This document shows, piece after piece, positions 43,862 to 52,449 of a stretch of DNA of 64,000 nt. Within the stretch, counting starts at the first letter, position 1; the number at the start of each line of letters is the position of its first letter. The position numbers and the translations under genes were made by a program. Source of the DNA: JAUIET01 sp964352475 (GTDB lineage: Bacteria; Pseudomonadota; Gammaproteobacteria; Pseudomonadales; JAUIET01); NCBI GenBank assembly GCA_964352475.1, contig CAYGSL010000011.1, forward strand, positions 1 to 64,000. The letters run 5' to 3'. The notes beneath the pieces were generated by a model. That model was not told the origin of the DNA, did not search any database, and worked only from the letters and a program-made list of their open reading frames with translations.

Positions 43862-44152
43862 ATGAGCCAGAATGAGGTTTTACCACTGTTTGAGATTTTT
43901 GTTCGCTCCAAGCGCGGGCTGGATCATAAACACGTTGGCAGTTTGCACGCCGAAAATCATGAGCAGGCGCTGGAATATGCGCGAGATGTGTATACGCGCA
44001 GAAGTGAAGGAGTGAGCATCTGGGTGGTTAAAGCCAGTGATATAACCGCCTCACAAGAAGAAGATGCCAGCAGTTTTTATGATCCGTCCGATGACAAACC
44101 CTACAGGCACGCGATGCACTACACGCTGCCTGAACAAATCAAGAATATGTAG
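43862..44152 (+). CDS. paaB: phenylacetyl-CoA epoxidase subunit PaaB
   Basis: Small subunit of 96 aa that bridges the PaaAC assembly; no catalytic residues are known. The family pattern is plain: LPLFEIFVRSKRGLDHKHVGSLHA at the start, ALEYARDVYTRRSEGVSIWVVKASDI in the middle and DDKPYRHAMHYTLPEQIKNM near the end. Its ATG follows an AGGAGTGG ribosome site and the next gene begins 9 bp after its stop. Confidence 0.96.
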   Translation: MSQNEVLPLFEIFVRSKRGLDHKHVGSLHAENHEQALEYARDVYTRRSEGVSIWVVKASDITASQEEDASSFYDPSDDKPYRHAMHYTLPEQIKNM

Positions 44153-44160
44153 GGGCGCAG

Positions 44161-44934
44161 ATGAGCGACGTGAGTGGTAACGAGCAAAAAGCGCTGCTAA
44201 AGCTTGTATTAGCCGAGGCAGATGATGCATTGATTTTCGGTCAGCGCCTGACGGAGTGGAGCTATTGCGCGCCCTATCTGGAGGAAGATCTTGCGCTATC
44301 GAACGTAGCACTTGATTATCTGGGCCGAGCAAACAATTACTATGAGTACGCGAGTGAGCTAGACCCGGCGGGGCGCACGGTTGATCAGTTGGCCATGTTG
44401 CGAAGCAGTCGCGAATTTACCAATTTGTTGATTCATGAGCTGCCCGTTGGCGATTTCGCGTTCACCATGGCACGTCAATTTATTCTCGACTCTTTTTACA
44501 TTGAATATCTTGCGGTTCTTAGCCACAGCAAAGATGAACGAATCGCTGCTATTGCAGTTAAGTCGAGTAAGGAAGCTGAATACCACGTTCGCCGCAGTCG
44601 AGAATGGATTCTCCGTTTGGGTGATGGCACTGAAGAAAGTCATAACCGTCTTCAAAACGGTTTGAATGAGTTGTGGGGTTACACGCCTGAATTGTTTTTA
44701 CAATCTGCCGCTGAGACTGAACTGTTAGGCAGTGGCGTGAGCGTTGATCGTCGCCAGCTCAAATCCGCCTGGGATAAGCGTGTTGATGCCGTGTTATGCG
44801 AGGCAACCTTATCGCGCCCGGATATAAGCTGGCAGGTCAGCGGTGGCCGCGATGGCATTCATACCGAAACCCATGGCTACCTGCTTGCTGAAATGCAACA
44901 TCTGCAGCGAGCCTACCCCGGCTTGCAATGGTAA
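44161..44934 (+). CDS. paaC: phenylacetyl-CoA epoxidase subunit PaaC
   Basis: Structural ferritin-like subunit of 257 aa that pairs with PaaA but is itself non-catalytic. Typical PaaC sequence includes FGQRLTEWSYCAPYLEEDLALSN (about 22-44), ALDYLGRANNYYEYA and the C-terminal GIHTETHGYLLAEMQHLQRAYPG. It is tightly spaced with paaB upstream and paaD downstream. Confidence 0.96.
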   Translation: MSDVSGNEQKALLKLVLAEADDALIFGQRLTEWSYCAPYLEEDLALSNVALDYLGRANNYYEYASELDPAGRTVDQLAMLRSSREFTNLLIHELPVGDFAFTMARQFILDSFYIEYLAVLSHSKDERIAAIAVKSSKEAEYHVRRSREWILRLGDGTEESHNRLQNGLNELWGYTPELFLQSAAETELLGSGVSVDRRQLKSAWDKRVDAVLCEATLSRPDISWQVSGGRDGIHTETHGYLLAEMQHLQRAYPGLQW

Positions 44935-44938
44935 AAAC

Positions 44939-45460
44939 GTGACGGCGATCGCGGTGATTCACCCCGAGCAATTGCAGCGTCAGCAAACGCGCGACTGCTC
45001 AGACTGGCCCAATTTGTGGACCTTACTCGATCAGGTAAAAGACCCGGAGATCCCGGTGCTTTCTATCTGGGACCTAGGGGTTTTGCGCGATATTGCGGTA
45101 AATGATCAGAATCATGTTGTTGTCAACATAACGCCAACCTACTCGGGCTGCCCAGCCATGAAACAAATCGAACAAGATATTAAACAGTGTCTTTCGTTAG
45201 CCGGCTATCCCCACGTTACGGTAAACAGCCAGTTGTCGCCTGCCTGGTCAACGGACTGGATGACGGAGAATGGCCGCCAACAACTAAAGGAATACGGCAT
45301 AGCACCTCCTGAAGTGAGTAGCTCGCGTAAAGCTGTAGAATGTCCGCAATGCCAATCAGGCAATGTTCGGGTGCTCAGCGAATTTGGTTCAACTGCCTGC
45401 AAGGCGCTGTACAAGTGTGAAGATTGCGCTGAGCCTTTTGATTATTTCAAATGCATCTAA
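44939..45460 (+). CDS. paaD: phenylacetate-CoA oxygenase maturation subunit PaaD
   Basis: Iron-sulfur assembly-type protein of 173 aa, needed for epoxidase activity. The start is most likely GTG at 44939, four bases after the paaC stop; the open frame extends back to 44843 but that part lies inside paaC. The N-terminal MIP18/DUF59 domain has LLDQVKDPEIPVLSIWDLGV (about residues 30-49) and the Cys-containing YSGCPAMKQIEQDI. The C-terminal zinc or iron ribbon is CPQC...CKALYKCEDC, ending FDYFKCI. Confidence 0.93.
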   Translation: MTAIAVIHPEQLQRQQTRDCSDWPNLWTLLDQVKDPEIPVLSIWDLGVLRDIAVNDQNHVVVNITPTYSGCPAMKQIEQDIKQCLSLAGYPHVTVNSQLSPAWSTDWMTENGRQQLKEYGIAPPEVSSSRKAVECPQCQSGNVRVLSEFGSTACKALYKCEDCAEPFDYFKCI

Positions 45461-45474
45461 GGTGAGCGAAACTA

Positions 45475-46569
45475 ATGAGTAAGAAAGAATTTTACCCGCT
45501 TACCGTCGCTGAGGTCCGACCTGAAACCGAGACGGCGGTATGTGTCACGTTTGGTGTGCCGGAGCATTTGCAAGCGGAGTTTGCATTCATACAGGGCCAG
45601 TATTTAACCTTGCGTGCAGACATCGATGGTGAAGAGGTCAGGCGCTCCTATTCAATTTGTTCCGGTGTTGATGACGGCACACTCAGAGTGGGAATCAAGC
45701 ATATTGAGGATGGTCTGTTTTCAGGGTTTGCCAATGGTGAGCTGAAAGCTGGGGATGTGGTTGATGTGATGGCACCGCAAGGTGAGTTTTATACACAACT
45801 GCACCCTGATAATACCAAGCGCTATATGTTTATCTGTGCAGGAAGCGGTATCACACCGACCTTATCCATTGTGAAGACGGTTCTTGCCAGGGAGCCGCAC
45901 AGTCATGTGACACTGTTATACGGAAATAAAACCTCAGCCACAGTGATGTTTAAGGAAGATCTCGGTTTCCTGAAGAATCGTTATATGACGCGTTTTAACT
46001 GGCTGAACATACTGAGTAGGGAAGAGCAGGATGCTGAAGTTCTGTACGGCCGACTGGACAATGGAAAAGGTGGTGAACTGCACGCTAAAGGTCTGATAGA
46101 CATTACCGCCACCGACGAATTTTTCCTCTGTGGTCCAGAGTCAATGATTTCAGAAGTATCGCGAGGCTTGCGCGCCAGCGGTATTGCTGAAGAGCATATT
46201 CACTACGAGTTATTTTTTGCGTCTGCCGAAGATGCGAAAGCCGTAGTAGAGAAACACCACGCCCGAGCAGAAAAATACGCTGGTCAGGTAAGCAAGGTCA
46301 GCGTAACGGTCAGTGGCCGCTCAATCAATTTCGACCTTACGGCGGATGGTGAGAACATTCTGGACGGCGCAATGCGCAATGGTGCAGACTTACCCTTTTC
46401 TTGTAAGGGAGGGGTTTGCGCAACGTGCAAGGCCAAGGTTCTGGAAGGCCAAGTTGATATGGATTTGAATCATGCCTTAAGTGAAGCCGAAGTAGCGGCC
46501 GGTATGGTGCTTACCTGTCAGGCTCATCCAATTTCCGAGCACGTTGTTATTGATTTTGACGCTATTTAG
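45475..46569 (+). CDS. paaE: phenylacetyl-CoA epoxidase reductase subunit PaaE
   Basis: NAD(P)H-dependent reductase of 364 aa that supplies electrons to PaaAC. Order: FAD-binding domain with RRSYSIC (RxYS motif, about residues 59-65), NAD(P)-binding domain with GSGITPTLSIVKTVL near 125, and C-terminal plant-type [2Fe-2S] ferredoxin with C-x4-C-x2-C (CKGGVCATC, near 309-317) plus a distant Cys in VLTCQAHP. It follows paaD by 14 bp. Confidence 0.96.
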   Translation: MSKKEFYPLTVAEVRPETETAVCVTFGVPEHLQAEFAFIQGQYLTLRADIDGEEVRRSYSICSGVDDGTLRVGIKHIEDGLFSGFANGELKAGDVVDVMAPQGEFYTQLHPDNTKRYMFICAGSGITPTLSIVKTVLAREPHSHVTLLYGNKTSATVMFKEDLGFLKNRYMTRFNWLNILSREEQDAEVLYGRLDNGKGGELHAKGLIDITATDEFFLCGPESMISEVSRGLRASGIAEEHIHYELFFASAEDAKAVVEKHHARAEKYAGQVSKVSVTVSGRSINFDLTADGENILDGAMRNGADLPFSCKGGVCATCKAKVLEGQVDMDLNHALSEAEVAAGMVLTCQAHPISEHVVIDFDAI

Positions 46570-46599
46570 ACACTATTTACTTATTCTTGATAAATCTCT

Positions 46600-47523
46600 A
46601 TGAGCAAGATTAATTCTGAGCTCATTGCAGCACGGGCTATTGACCGTAATGTCAGTTGCACGTCCATGGTGATCACCCTGTTCGGCGATGTTGTGTCGCA
46701 ACATGGTGGATGGATATGGATGGGCAGCCTGATAGATGCGCTGTCGTCATTTGGATTTAACGAGCGACTGGTTCGAACGGCCGTGTTCCGCGTCGTGCAG
46801 CAGGATTGGCTGCAGGCAAACAAAGTGGGCCGGCGCAGTTACTACTGTTTTACCGACAACGCAAAAGGTCACTACGAGAAAGCGGCACGCCGAATCTATG
46901 CACCTGGATTGCTTGACTGGGATGGCAGCTGGACTTTCGTAGCACCGGTGTTTGTGCCGGATGACAAGCGCGAAGAATTTAGAAAGAGTCTGGGTTGGCA
47001 AGGTTTTAACTCGCTGGTTAATGGAATTATGGCGCACCCTTCGGCAGAGCGGACCTCGCTTGACGAAACTCTGGAAGAGCTCGATCTGGTGGGTAAGGCG
47101 ATCGTATTCTCAGCACGCAACGACGACGTGCATTCACAAAAAGCACTGCGCAAGCTGGTACTCGACAAGTGGAATCTGGATTCGCTGGCACAAGAATACA
47201 CGGAGCTACTTGATTTTTATCGCCCCATCTATCAGCAGCTGCAATCGACTCAACCATCGGCAGAATTAATGTTTCAATTGAGAGTGATACTGATACACGA
47301 CTACCGACGAATCCTGTTGCGTGACCCGGATTTTCCTGACGAATTACTGCCGAACGGTTGGGTAGGTTTCGAAGTCTATGAGTTACTCAAGCTAATGTAT
47401 AAATTACTGGTGCCTGGATCGCTTGAGTATATCGAAACAAAGCTGAGTAACGCTCAAGGACCACTGCAGCGCGCTTCAGCCAAATTCTATAAACGATTTG
47501 ATGGCCTGGAGCGCTCGCAATGA
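46600..47523 (+). CDS. paaX: phenylacetic acid degradation operon repressor PaaX
   Basis: Transcriptional repressor of 307 aa, released by phenylacetyl-CoA. The N-terminal winged HTH spans SMVITLFGDVVSQHGGWIW and FGFNERLVRTAVFRVVQQDWL, with the family-specific GRRSYYCFT after it. The middle and C-terminal domains include DWDGSWTFV and LHDYRRILLRDPDFPDELLPNGWVG-type segments, here HDYRRILLRDPDFPD. Unlike in E. coli, where paaX follows paaK, the gene sits inside the catabolic operon, 30 bp after paaE, and overlaps the next gene by 4 bp, which implies autoregulation through the upstream operon promoters. Confidence 0.95.
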   Translation: MSKINSELIAARAIDRNVSCTSMVITLFGDVVSQHGGWIWMGSLIDALSSFGFNERLVRTAVFRVVQQDWLQANKVGRRSYYCFTDNAKGHYEKAARRIYAPGLLDWDGSWTFVAPVFVPDDKREEFRKSLGWQGFNSLVNGIMAHPSAERTSLDETLEELDLVGKAIVFSARNDDVHSQKALRKLVLDKWNLDSLAQEYTELLDFYRPIYQQLQSTQPSAELMFQLRVILIHDYRRILLRDPDFPDELLPNGWVGFEVYELLKLMYKLLVPGSLEYIETKLSNAQGPLQRASAKFYKRFDGLERSQ

Positions 47524-49619
47524 CGGAAGTAACGTTAACGATAGACGAATCTATTGCGATATTGAGCGTTGATAACCCTCCGGTTAACGCTTTATCACAG
47601 GCTGTACGAGATGGTTTGCAGCAGGCAATCAATGCAGCAAGTGACAATAATGAGGTAAACGCGATTGTGTTGGCCTGTGCGGGCCGAACGTTTGTTGCGG
47701 GCGCTGACATCAAGGAGTTTGGCAAGCCGCCGATGGAACCCCACCTGCCGGATGTTCTCAACGCAATTGAAGCCAGCAGTAAGCCTGTGGTGGTGGCTTT
47801 GCATGGCAATGTACTGGGCGGCGGGCTTGAACTTGCCATGGCTGGGCATTATCGGGTGGCAACATCATCGTGCAAGCTTGGATTGCCTGAAACCAACCTT
47901 GGCTTGATACCGGGCGCTGGCGGCACACAGCGCTTACCACGTTTAGGCGGCGTTGAAGCGGCATTGGAGATGATCACTTCAGCACGTCCAATCACGGCGG
48001 CAAAAGCACTAGAGTATGGCTTGCTCGACGAAGTTGTTGCTAGCGATGATGCAGACGATGTTTTGCAGGCTGCAGTTGCTTTGGCCAAAGGAGGTGCTTT
48101 GGTAAACGGTCCGCGGCGTACTCGCGACATAAGCATTGCCTCGACTGATGCAAGTCAAGAGACATTCGGCAACTGGCGTGCCACGGTTGCGAAAAAGGCG
48201 CGTGGCCAACTCGCACCGCAGTTTGCCATTGATTCCATAGAGAATGCGCTGACTATGCCCTTCGACGATGCAATCAGCAAAGAACGAGAGTATTTTCTGG
48301 AATGCAAAGCGTCACCTCAATCGCGTGCCATGCGCCATGCATTTTTTGCAGAACGCAATTGCAGCAAGATTCCTGGTCTGGATAAATCGATTACACCAGC
48401 GTCTGTAGCCCATGTTGGCGTAATCGGTGCTGGCACGATGGGTACAGGTATTGCAATGTGTTTCGCATCCGCCGGTATCCAAGTGACGCTGCTCGAGCTT
48501 TCTGAAGATAATTTACAGCGTGGCTTAACACTGATTAAAGATCGCTATCAGCAGTCACAACAACGCGGTCGAATTTCTGAAACGCAAATGCAGACCAATA
48601 TTGAGCTGATACGCGGAACGCAACACTATTCCGATTTCGCAGACGTTGATCTGGTGGTAGAAGCTGCGTTTGAAAGTATGCAGGTAAAACGAGATATTTT
48701 CGCGCAGTTGGATTCAATCTGTAAGTCAGACGCGATTCTTGCGACCAACACTTCCTATCTGAACATCAACACGATTGCTAAAGCCACTACGCGCCCGGAA
48801 CGTGTGCTGGGCATGCATTTCTTTAGCCCGGCGCATGTGATGAAGCTATTGGAAGTTGTGAATGCCGAACAAACCAGTAGTGCGAATTTAGTCACGGCGT
48901 TGAGTGTTGCTAAACGCATCGGCAAAATCGCCTGCGCGGTCGGTGTCTGCTACGGGTTCGTTGGCAATCGCATGTACAGTTGTTATGGCCGCGAGGCTAA
49001 CGCCTTGTTGCTCGAAGGTGCCACACCCTCACAAATTGACCAGGCCATGCAACAATGGGGCATGGCCATGGGGCCTTTATCAGTAACCGATATGTCTGGC
49101 ATTGATATTGGTTATAAAGCCAGAAGAGAGCGTGATGATCCGCCGGATGATCCCTTATTTTTCCGGGCGGCTGATTTGATGGTCGAGCATGAGCGGCTAG
49201 GTCAGAAAACATCGGCGGGTTTCTATGATTATGCGGATGGTAAAAAGCTTGATGATAAAGTGGCAGTGCAACTACTGCAGACTGAGGCGCGAGAGCGTGG
49301 AATAAAAGCACGCGATATTGGCGCGGAAGAAATTCAGCAGCGCCTGCTTCTCGCGCTGATCAATGAAGGCGCAAGAATACTGGAAGAGGGCATTGCTATC
49401 CGTGCCTCAGACATAGATGTTATTTGGTTGAACGGTTACGGCTTTCCACGGTGGCGTGGCGGGCCCATGTGCTACGCAGACGAGATTGGGCTTGACGATA
49501 TAGTGGCCCGGATCGACGAAATCCACTCGCAGGCTGTTGGCGCGGCAAAAGGCTATTGGCAGACCGCAAACATTCTCAGAGAGCTCGCCTCATCGGGTGG
49601 AAAACTAAGCGAGCAGTAA
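47520..49619 (+). CDS. fused enoyl-CoA hydratase/3-hydroxyacyl-CoA dehydrogenase (PaaF-PaaH function)
   Basis: FadJ/FadB-type two-function protein of 699 aa. Residues 1 to about 190 are a crotonase: CAGRTFVAGADIKEFG, LHGNVLGGGLELAMAGHYRVA and LPETNLGLIPGAGGTQRLPR, with both hydratase Glu positions. After a linker, the NAD domain starts near 300 with GVIGAGTMGTGIAMCFASAG and NTSYLNINTIA, then HFFSPAHVMKLLEVV. The two C-terminal dehydrogenase domains end with NGYGFPRWRGGPM. No separate paaF or paaH is present in the window, so this protein probably does the hydration and oxidation of 2,3-dehydroadipyl-CoA. ATGA overlap with paaX. Confidence 0.93.
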   Translation: MTEVTLTIDESIAILSVDNPPVNALSQAVRDGLQQAINAASDNNEVNAIVLACAGRTFVAGADIKEFGKPPMEPHLPDVLNAIEASSKPVVVALHGNVLGGGLELAMAGHYRVATSSCKLGLPETNLGLIPGAGGTQRLPRLGGVEAALEMITSARPITAAKALEYGLLDEVVASDDADDVLQAAVALAKGGALVNGPRRTRDISIASTDASQETFGNWRATVAKKARGQLAPQFAIDSIENALTMPFDDAISKEREYFLECKASPQSRAMRHAFFAERNCSKIPGLDKSITPASVAHVGVIGAGTMGTGIAMCFASAGIQVTLLELSEDNLQRGLTLIKDRYQQSQQRGRISETQMQTNIELIRGTQHYSDFADVDLVVEAAFESMQVKRDIFAQLDSICKSDAILATNTSYLNINTIAKATTRPERVLGMHFFSPAHVMKLLEVVNAEQTSSANLVTALSVAKRIGKIACAVGVCYGFVGNRMYSCYGREANALLLEGATPSQIDQAMQQWGMAMGPLSVTDMSGIDIGYKARRERDDPPDDPLFFRAADLMVEHERLGQKTSAGFYDYADGKKLDDKVAVQLLQTEARERGIKARDIGAEEIQQRLLLALINEGARILEEGIAIRASDIDVIWLNGYGFPRWRGGPMCYADEIGLDDIVARIDEIHSQAVGAAKGYWQTANILRELASSGGKLSEQ

Positions 49620-49622
49620 GCT

Positions 49623-50888
49623 ATGAAGACAATAAGCACTCGTATTGGCACTGCCCTGGTGTTGTTCTCGCTTTCGCATGCAGGCTTTGCTGAGCGAACG
49701 CCAACAAGCGAAGATAACAATCTGGCAGCAGCGTTTCAGAACCTGATAGAGGCACTGCAGCATGCTGAAAAAGGCATTCGTCAGTCACCGTCCTTTGGCA
49801 CAGAGCATGAACAGGTTGGAGGCTACCGACACCTGTTGCGTTCGTTTGCGAAAGGGATGGAAGCCGAAGTACTTCAAGACGCTGATTTTCCCTATTTCCG
49901 CATACTCGATTTTTGGCTGAAAGAGGGGGGCGATAACCCTGATCAACGTTACGCGTTTTCACCCATACGAGGCGGCGGGACGTATCGGGTATGGGGAGCG
50001 TTGGGCTCTGCAGTGCGAATGGAACTTCAAATTTACGCAGGCCGACCGTGGGATGGCAGTGGTAAATCTGTTGCGTATCTGAATTTTGAAGACATTGAGC
50101 TCGACGAGCAGGGTCGCTTCGAGATTTTTGTGTCCGCGGAAAAGCATGATGGCGTGTGGATGCCAAACCCTTTAAATGCGACCACATTGTTTGCACGTCA
50201 TATTTATGATGACTGGAACGATGAAACAACAGGTCATATTCATATTGATCGCGTTGGTTTTGAAGGAAAAAGAAAACCACCCGAAAGTGCAGACGAGTTG
50301 GCCGCGCGAATGGAAGCCGCGGTAACAATGTTTTCCACCACTGCGCTTACCTGGCCTGCATTTGTTAATCGCCGTTACATTGATGCACGCGATGTAAACA
50401 CTGTGGCACCACCTTATGACACGTATGCATTAGGTGGCGCGAAAGGGCGTTGGATGAGTGGTGGGCATTTTAAGCTAGCAGAGGACGAGCTGTTGTTACT
50501 GCGACTGCCAGAAACCAGTGCGCAGTACCAGGCAGTGCAGTTAACCGATATGTGGTTTGCGTCTCTTGAGTATGCGAGCCAGATTTCCAGCTTGACGACT
50601 AAGCAGTCAGTACAAGCTGATGATGGCGCTTATTATTATGTGATCAGTCAGCACGACCCCGGATACCCGAATTGGCTGGACAGTGGCTCCTTGTTCAGAG
50701 GCTTGTTTTTGATTCGCTGGGACGGCGTTGCTGGTCAGTTATCTGACAAAGAGAACCCGACAGCATTCTTGATCAAGAATGCTGACTTGGAAAAGAGTAT
50801 TCCAGGGTTCCACACGGTAAGTGAAGCGCAACGTGAGCAGGTTCGTCAGCAACGCCGCAATCACCTGCAGTTGCGCTCGCATCGCTAA
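49623..50888 (+). CDS. exported DUF1214-like protein
   Basis: Predicted secreted protein of 421 aa with a Sec signal peptide (LVLFSLSHAGFA, cleavage near residue 22). The middle has the DUF1214-like pattern: GGGTYRVWGALGSAVRMELQIY, DEQGRFEIFVSAEKHDG, and ATTLFARHIYDDWNDETTGHIHIDRVG. The C-terminal domain repeats part of the theme (DDGAYYYVISQHDPGYPNWLDSG ... FLIRW). No reaction is known for the family. It begins 3 bp after the hydratase/dehydrogenase stop and so is the last gene of the paa transcript, although a role in phenylacetate use is only inferred from position. Confidence 0.72.
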   Translation: MKTISTRIGTALVLFSLSHAGFAERTPTSEDNNLAAAFQNLIEALQHAEKGIRQSPSFGTEHEQVGGYRHLLRSFAKGMEAEVLQDADFPYFRILDFWLKEGGDNPDQRYAFSPIRGGGTYRVWGALGSAVRMELQIYAGRPWDGSGKSVAYLNFEDIELDEQGRFEIFVSAEKHDGVWMPNPLNATTLFARHIYDDWNDETTGHIHIDRVGFEGKRKPPESADELAARMEAAVTMFSTTALTWPAFVNRRYIDARDVNTVAPPYDTYALGGAKGRWMSGGHFKLAEDELLLLRLPETSAQYQAVQLTDMWFASLEYASQISSLTTKQSVQADDGAYYYVISQHDPGYPNWLDSGSLFRGLFLIRWDGVAGQLSDKENPTAFLIKNADLEKSIPGFHTVSEAQREQVRQQRRNHLQLRSHR

Positions 50889-50911
50889 GCAAATAGCTAT
50901 TAAACCGGCAG

Positions 50912-51763
50912 CTATTCGGCTGGCTTCATAAGTTTCATTAAGAAGCGGTCAGACTCACCCATCTCAAGATACTTTTCTTTGTCTTTATCACCCAAAGCCA
51001 GGCTGGGTGGTAAGGTCCACACACCTTCGGGATGGTCATGGGTATCTTTTGCATTTGCCAATAAGTCTGACTGGCCGGCAAGCTCAAAGCCTGCAGCCTT
51101 GGCATGCTTCAGCGCTCGTTCTACAGATAGATAGCCGTTGGCAGCTTTTGGATCTTCCGTAGCGGGGTCAGGCCAGCGATGGTCAACAATACCCAGAACA
51201 CCGCCTGGCTTTAGGGTGTCATACATCACCTGGAAAACGAGGTCTACATACTTGCCGTCCCCATAGCCTTCGGCAAACAGATTGTGGACATTGCGAAAGG
51301 TCAAAATCATATCGGCACTGCCTTTGGGGGCAATATCGAGCGAGTATGGCTCAAGGAATTCTGTGATCACTGCGTCGCGAAACAAGTCCGGTGTCTCGCC
51401 AAACGTACTCAACATAGCGCTAAGCCCTCGACGCTGGTAACCATAGGGAGGATTGAGCCCTGTTGTTGCGGCGTAGTATTTGCCGTCTTTTTGTAGAGCC
51501 GGCGCTAATATTTTGCTGTACCAGCCACCACCAGGCCAGATTTCTACAACCGTCATATCGCTCTTGAAACCCAGGAATTCCAGCACCTCTTTTGGTTTTC
51601 GGTATTGATCTCTGGCTTTGTCTTCTGCCGTTCTGTGTTCACCATTTATGCTCCCCGATAAAGCAGACTTTGTTGCTGGGTCCATCCCAGCATTTGCACT
51701 GGTGCTAAACATCGCGCCAGAAAGCACCAGGGTTATCAGGCAGGAAGTGAGTGCTTGTTTCAT
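50912..51763 (-). CDS. exported methyltransferase-like protein (COG4798 type)
   Basis: Class I SAM-methyltransferase fold protein of 283 aa that unusually carries a Sec signal peptide (SCLITLVLSGAMFSTSANA, cleavage about residue 25). The SAM motif I appears as TVVEIWPGGGWYSKILAPAL (about 72-91), followed by LTFRNVHNLFAEG and GGVLGIVDHRWPD typical of motifs around post-I and IV. Such exported 'predicted methyltransferases' are widespread in proteobacteria without known function; SAM is not expected in the periplasm, so the activity is doubtful. The start overlaps the amidotransferase stop by 4 bp. Confidence 0.82.
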   Translation of the reverse strand: MKQALTSCLITLVLSGAMFSTSANAGMDPATKSALSGSINGEHRTAEDKARDQYRKPKEVLEFLGFKSDMTVVEIWPGGGWYSKILAPALQKDGKYYAATTGLNPPYGYQRRGLSAMLSTFGETPDLFRDAVITEFLEPYSLDIAPKGSADMILTFRNVHNLFAEGYGDGKYVDLVFQVMYDTLKPGGVLGIVDHRWPDPATEDPKAANGYLSVERALKHAKAAGFELAGQSDLLANAKDTHDHPEGVWTLPPSLALGDKDKEKYLEMGESDRFLMKLMKPAE

Positions 51764-52449
51764 AACTTGATCTCTCGTGTTTTGAAAAAATGTTCAAAGT
51801 GGTCGGCAAGGTCCTGATTGGCGTTAGCGCCAGCCAGATTTTTATTCGCCTGTTCAACAATCTCGGGTGGCAGCATATCGCCGCGCGCTTTTAACAGGTC
51901 GACCATGAATTCAGCCGTAAACTCCGGGTGTGGTTGCACGGTTAGCGCTTTATTGCCGTACGCAAGCATGGCGAATTGGCAGAAGTCGGTACTGCCAATC
52001 ACTTCGGCGTCATCTGGTAGCGATGTTACCTGATCCTGATGAAACGCCATCAATTCGGTGGGCTGATCGCTTTTGTCAGTCTGATAAGCAACTTTGCCAA
52101 CCGACCAGCCGCCGTCAAATTTTTCCACGGTTCCACCCAGGGCCTGGGCAAGAATCTGGTGACCAAAACACACACCAATGATCGGAATGTCTGCCGCATA
52201 CACAGCACGCAAGAACTCTTCCAACGGTGCTATCCAGGAGTGTGGTTCGTACACCCCAAATTTGGAGCCCGTAATCAACCAGCCATCAGCAGCATCGACC
52301 GAGTCTGGCAGCACATCATCCAGAACCGCATAGGTATCAAATTCAAAGCCTCGACCGGCCAGCAATTTCCGAAACAAAGTATCGTACTGGCCGTACTTCC
52401 CTGCAATTTCATCAGGCGAGCGGCCCGTCTGCAAGATACCTATTTTCAT
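51760..52449 (-). CDS. type 1 glutamine amidotransferase (class I GATase-like)
   Basis: Cytoplasmic hydrolase-fold protein of 229 aa. The nucleophile elbow is IIGVCFGHQILAQALGG with Cys near residue 95, and the catalytic His is in VQPHPEF near 176. It resembles GMP synthase-like stand-alone domains (YfeJ type), which can act on gamma-glutamyl amides, as PuuD does in putrescine use. The start overlaps the class III aminotransferase stop by 4 bp, so the two are coupled and may handle an amine or gamma-glutamyl amine. Confidence 0.88.
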   Translation of the reverse strand: MKIGILQTGRSPDEIAGKYGQYDTLFRKLLAGRGFEFDTYAVLDDVLPDSVDAADGWLITGSKFGVYEPHSWIAPLEEFLRAVYAADIPIIGVCFGHQILAQALGGTVEKFDGGWSVGKVAYQTDKSDQPTELMAFHQDQVTSLPDDAEVIGSTDFCQFAMLAYGNKALTVQPHPEFTAEFMVDLLKARGDMLPPEIVEQANKNLAGANANQDLADHFEHFFKTREIKL

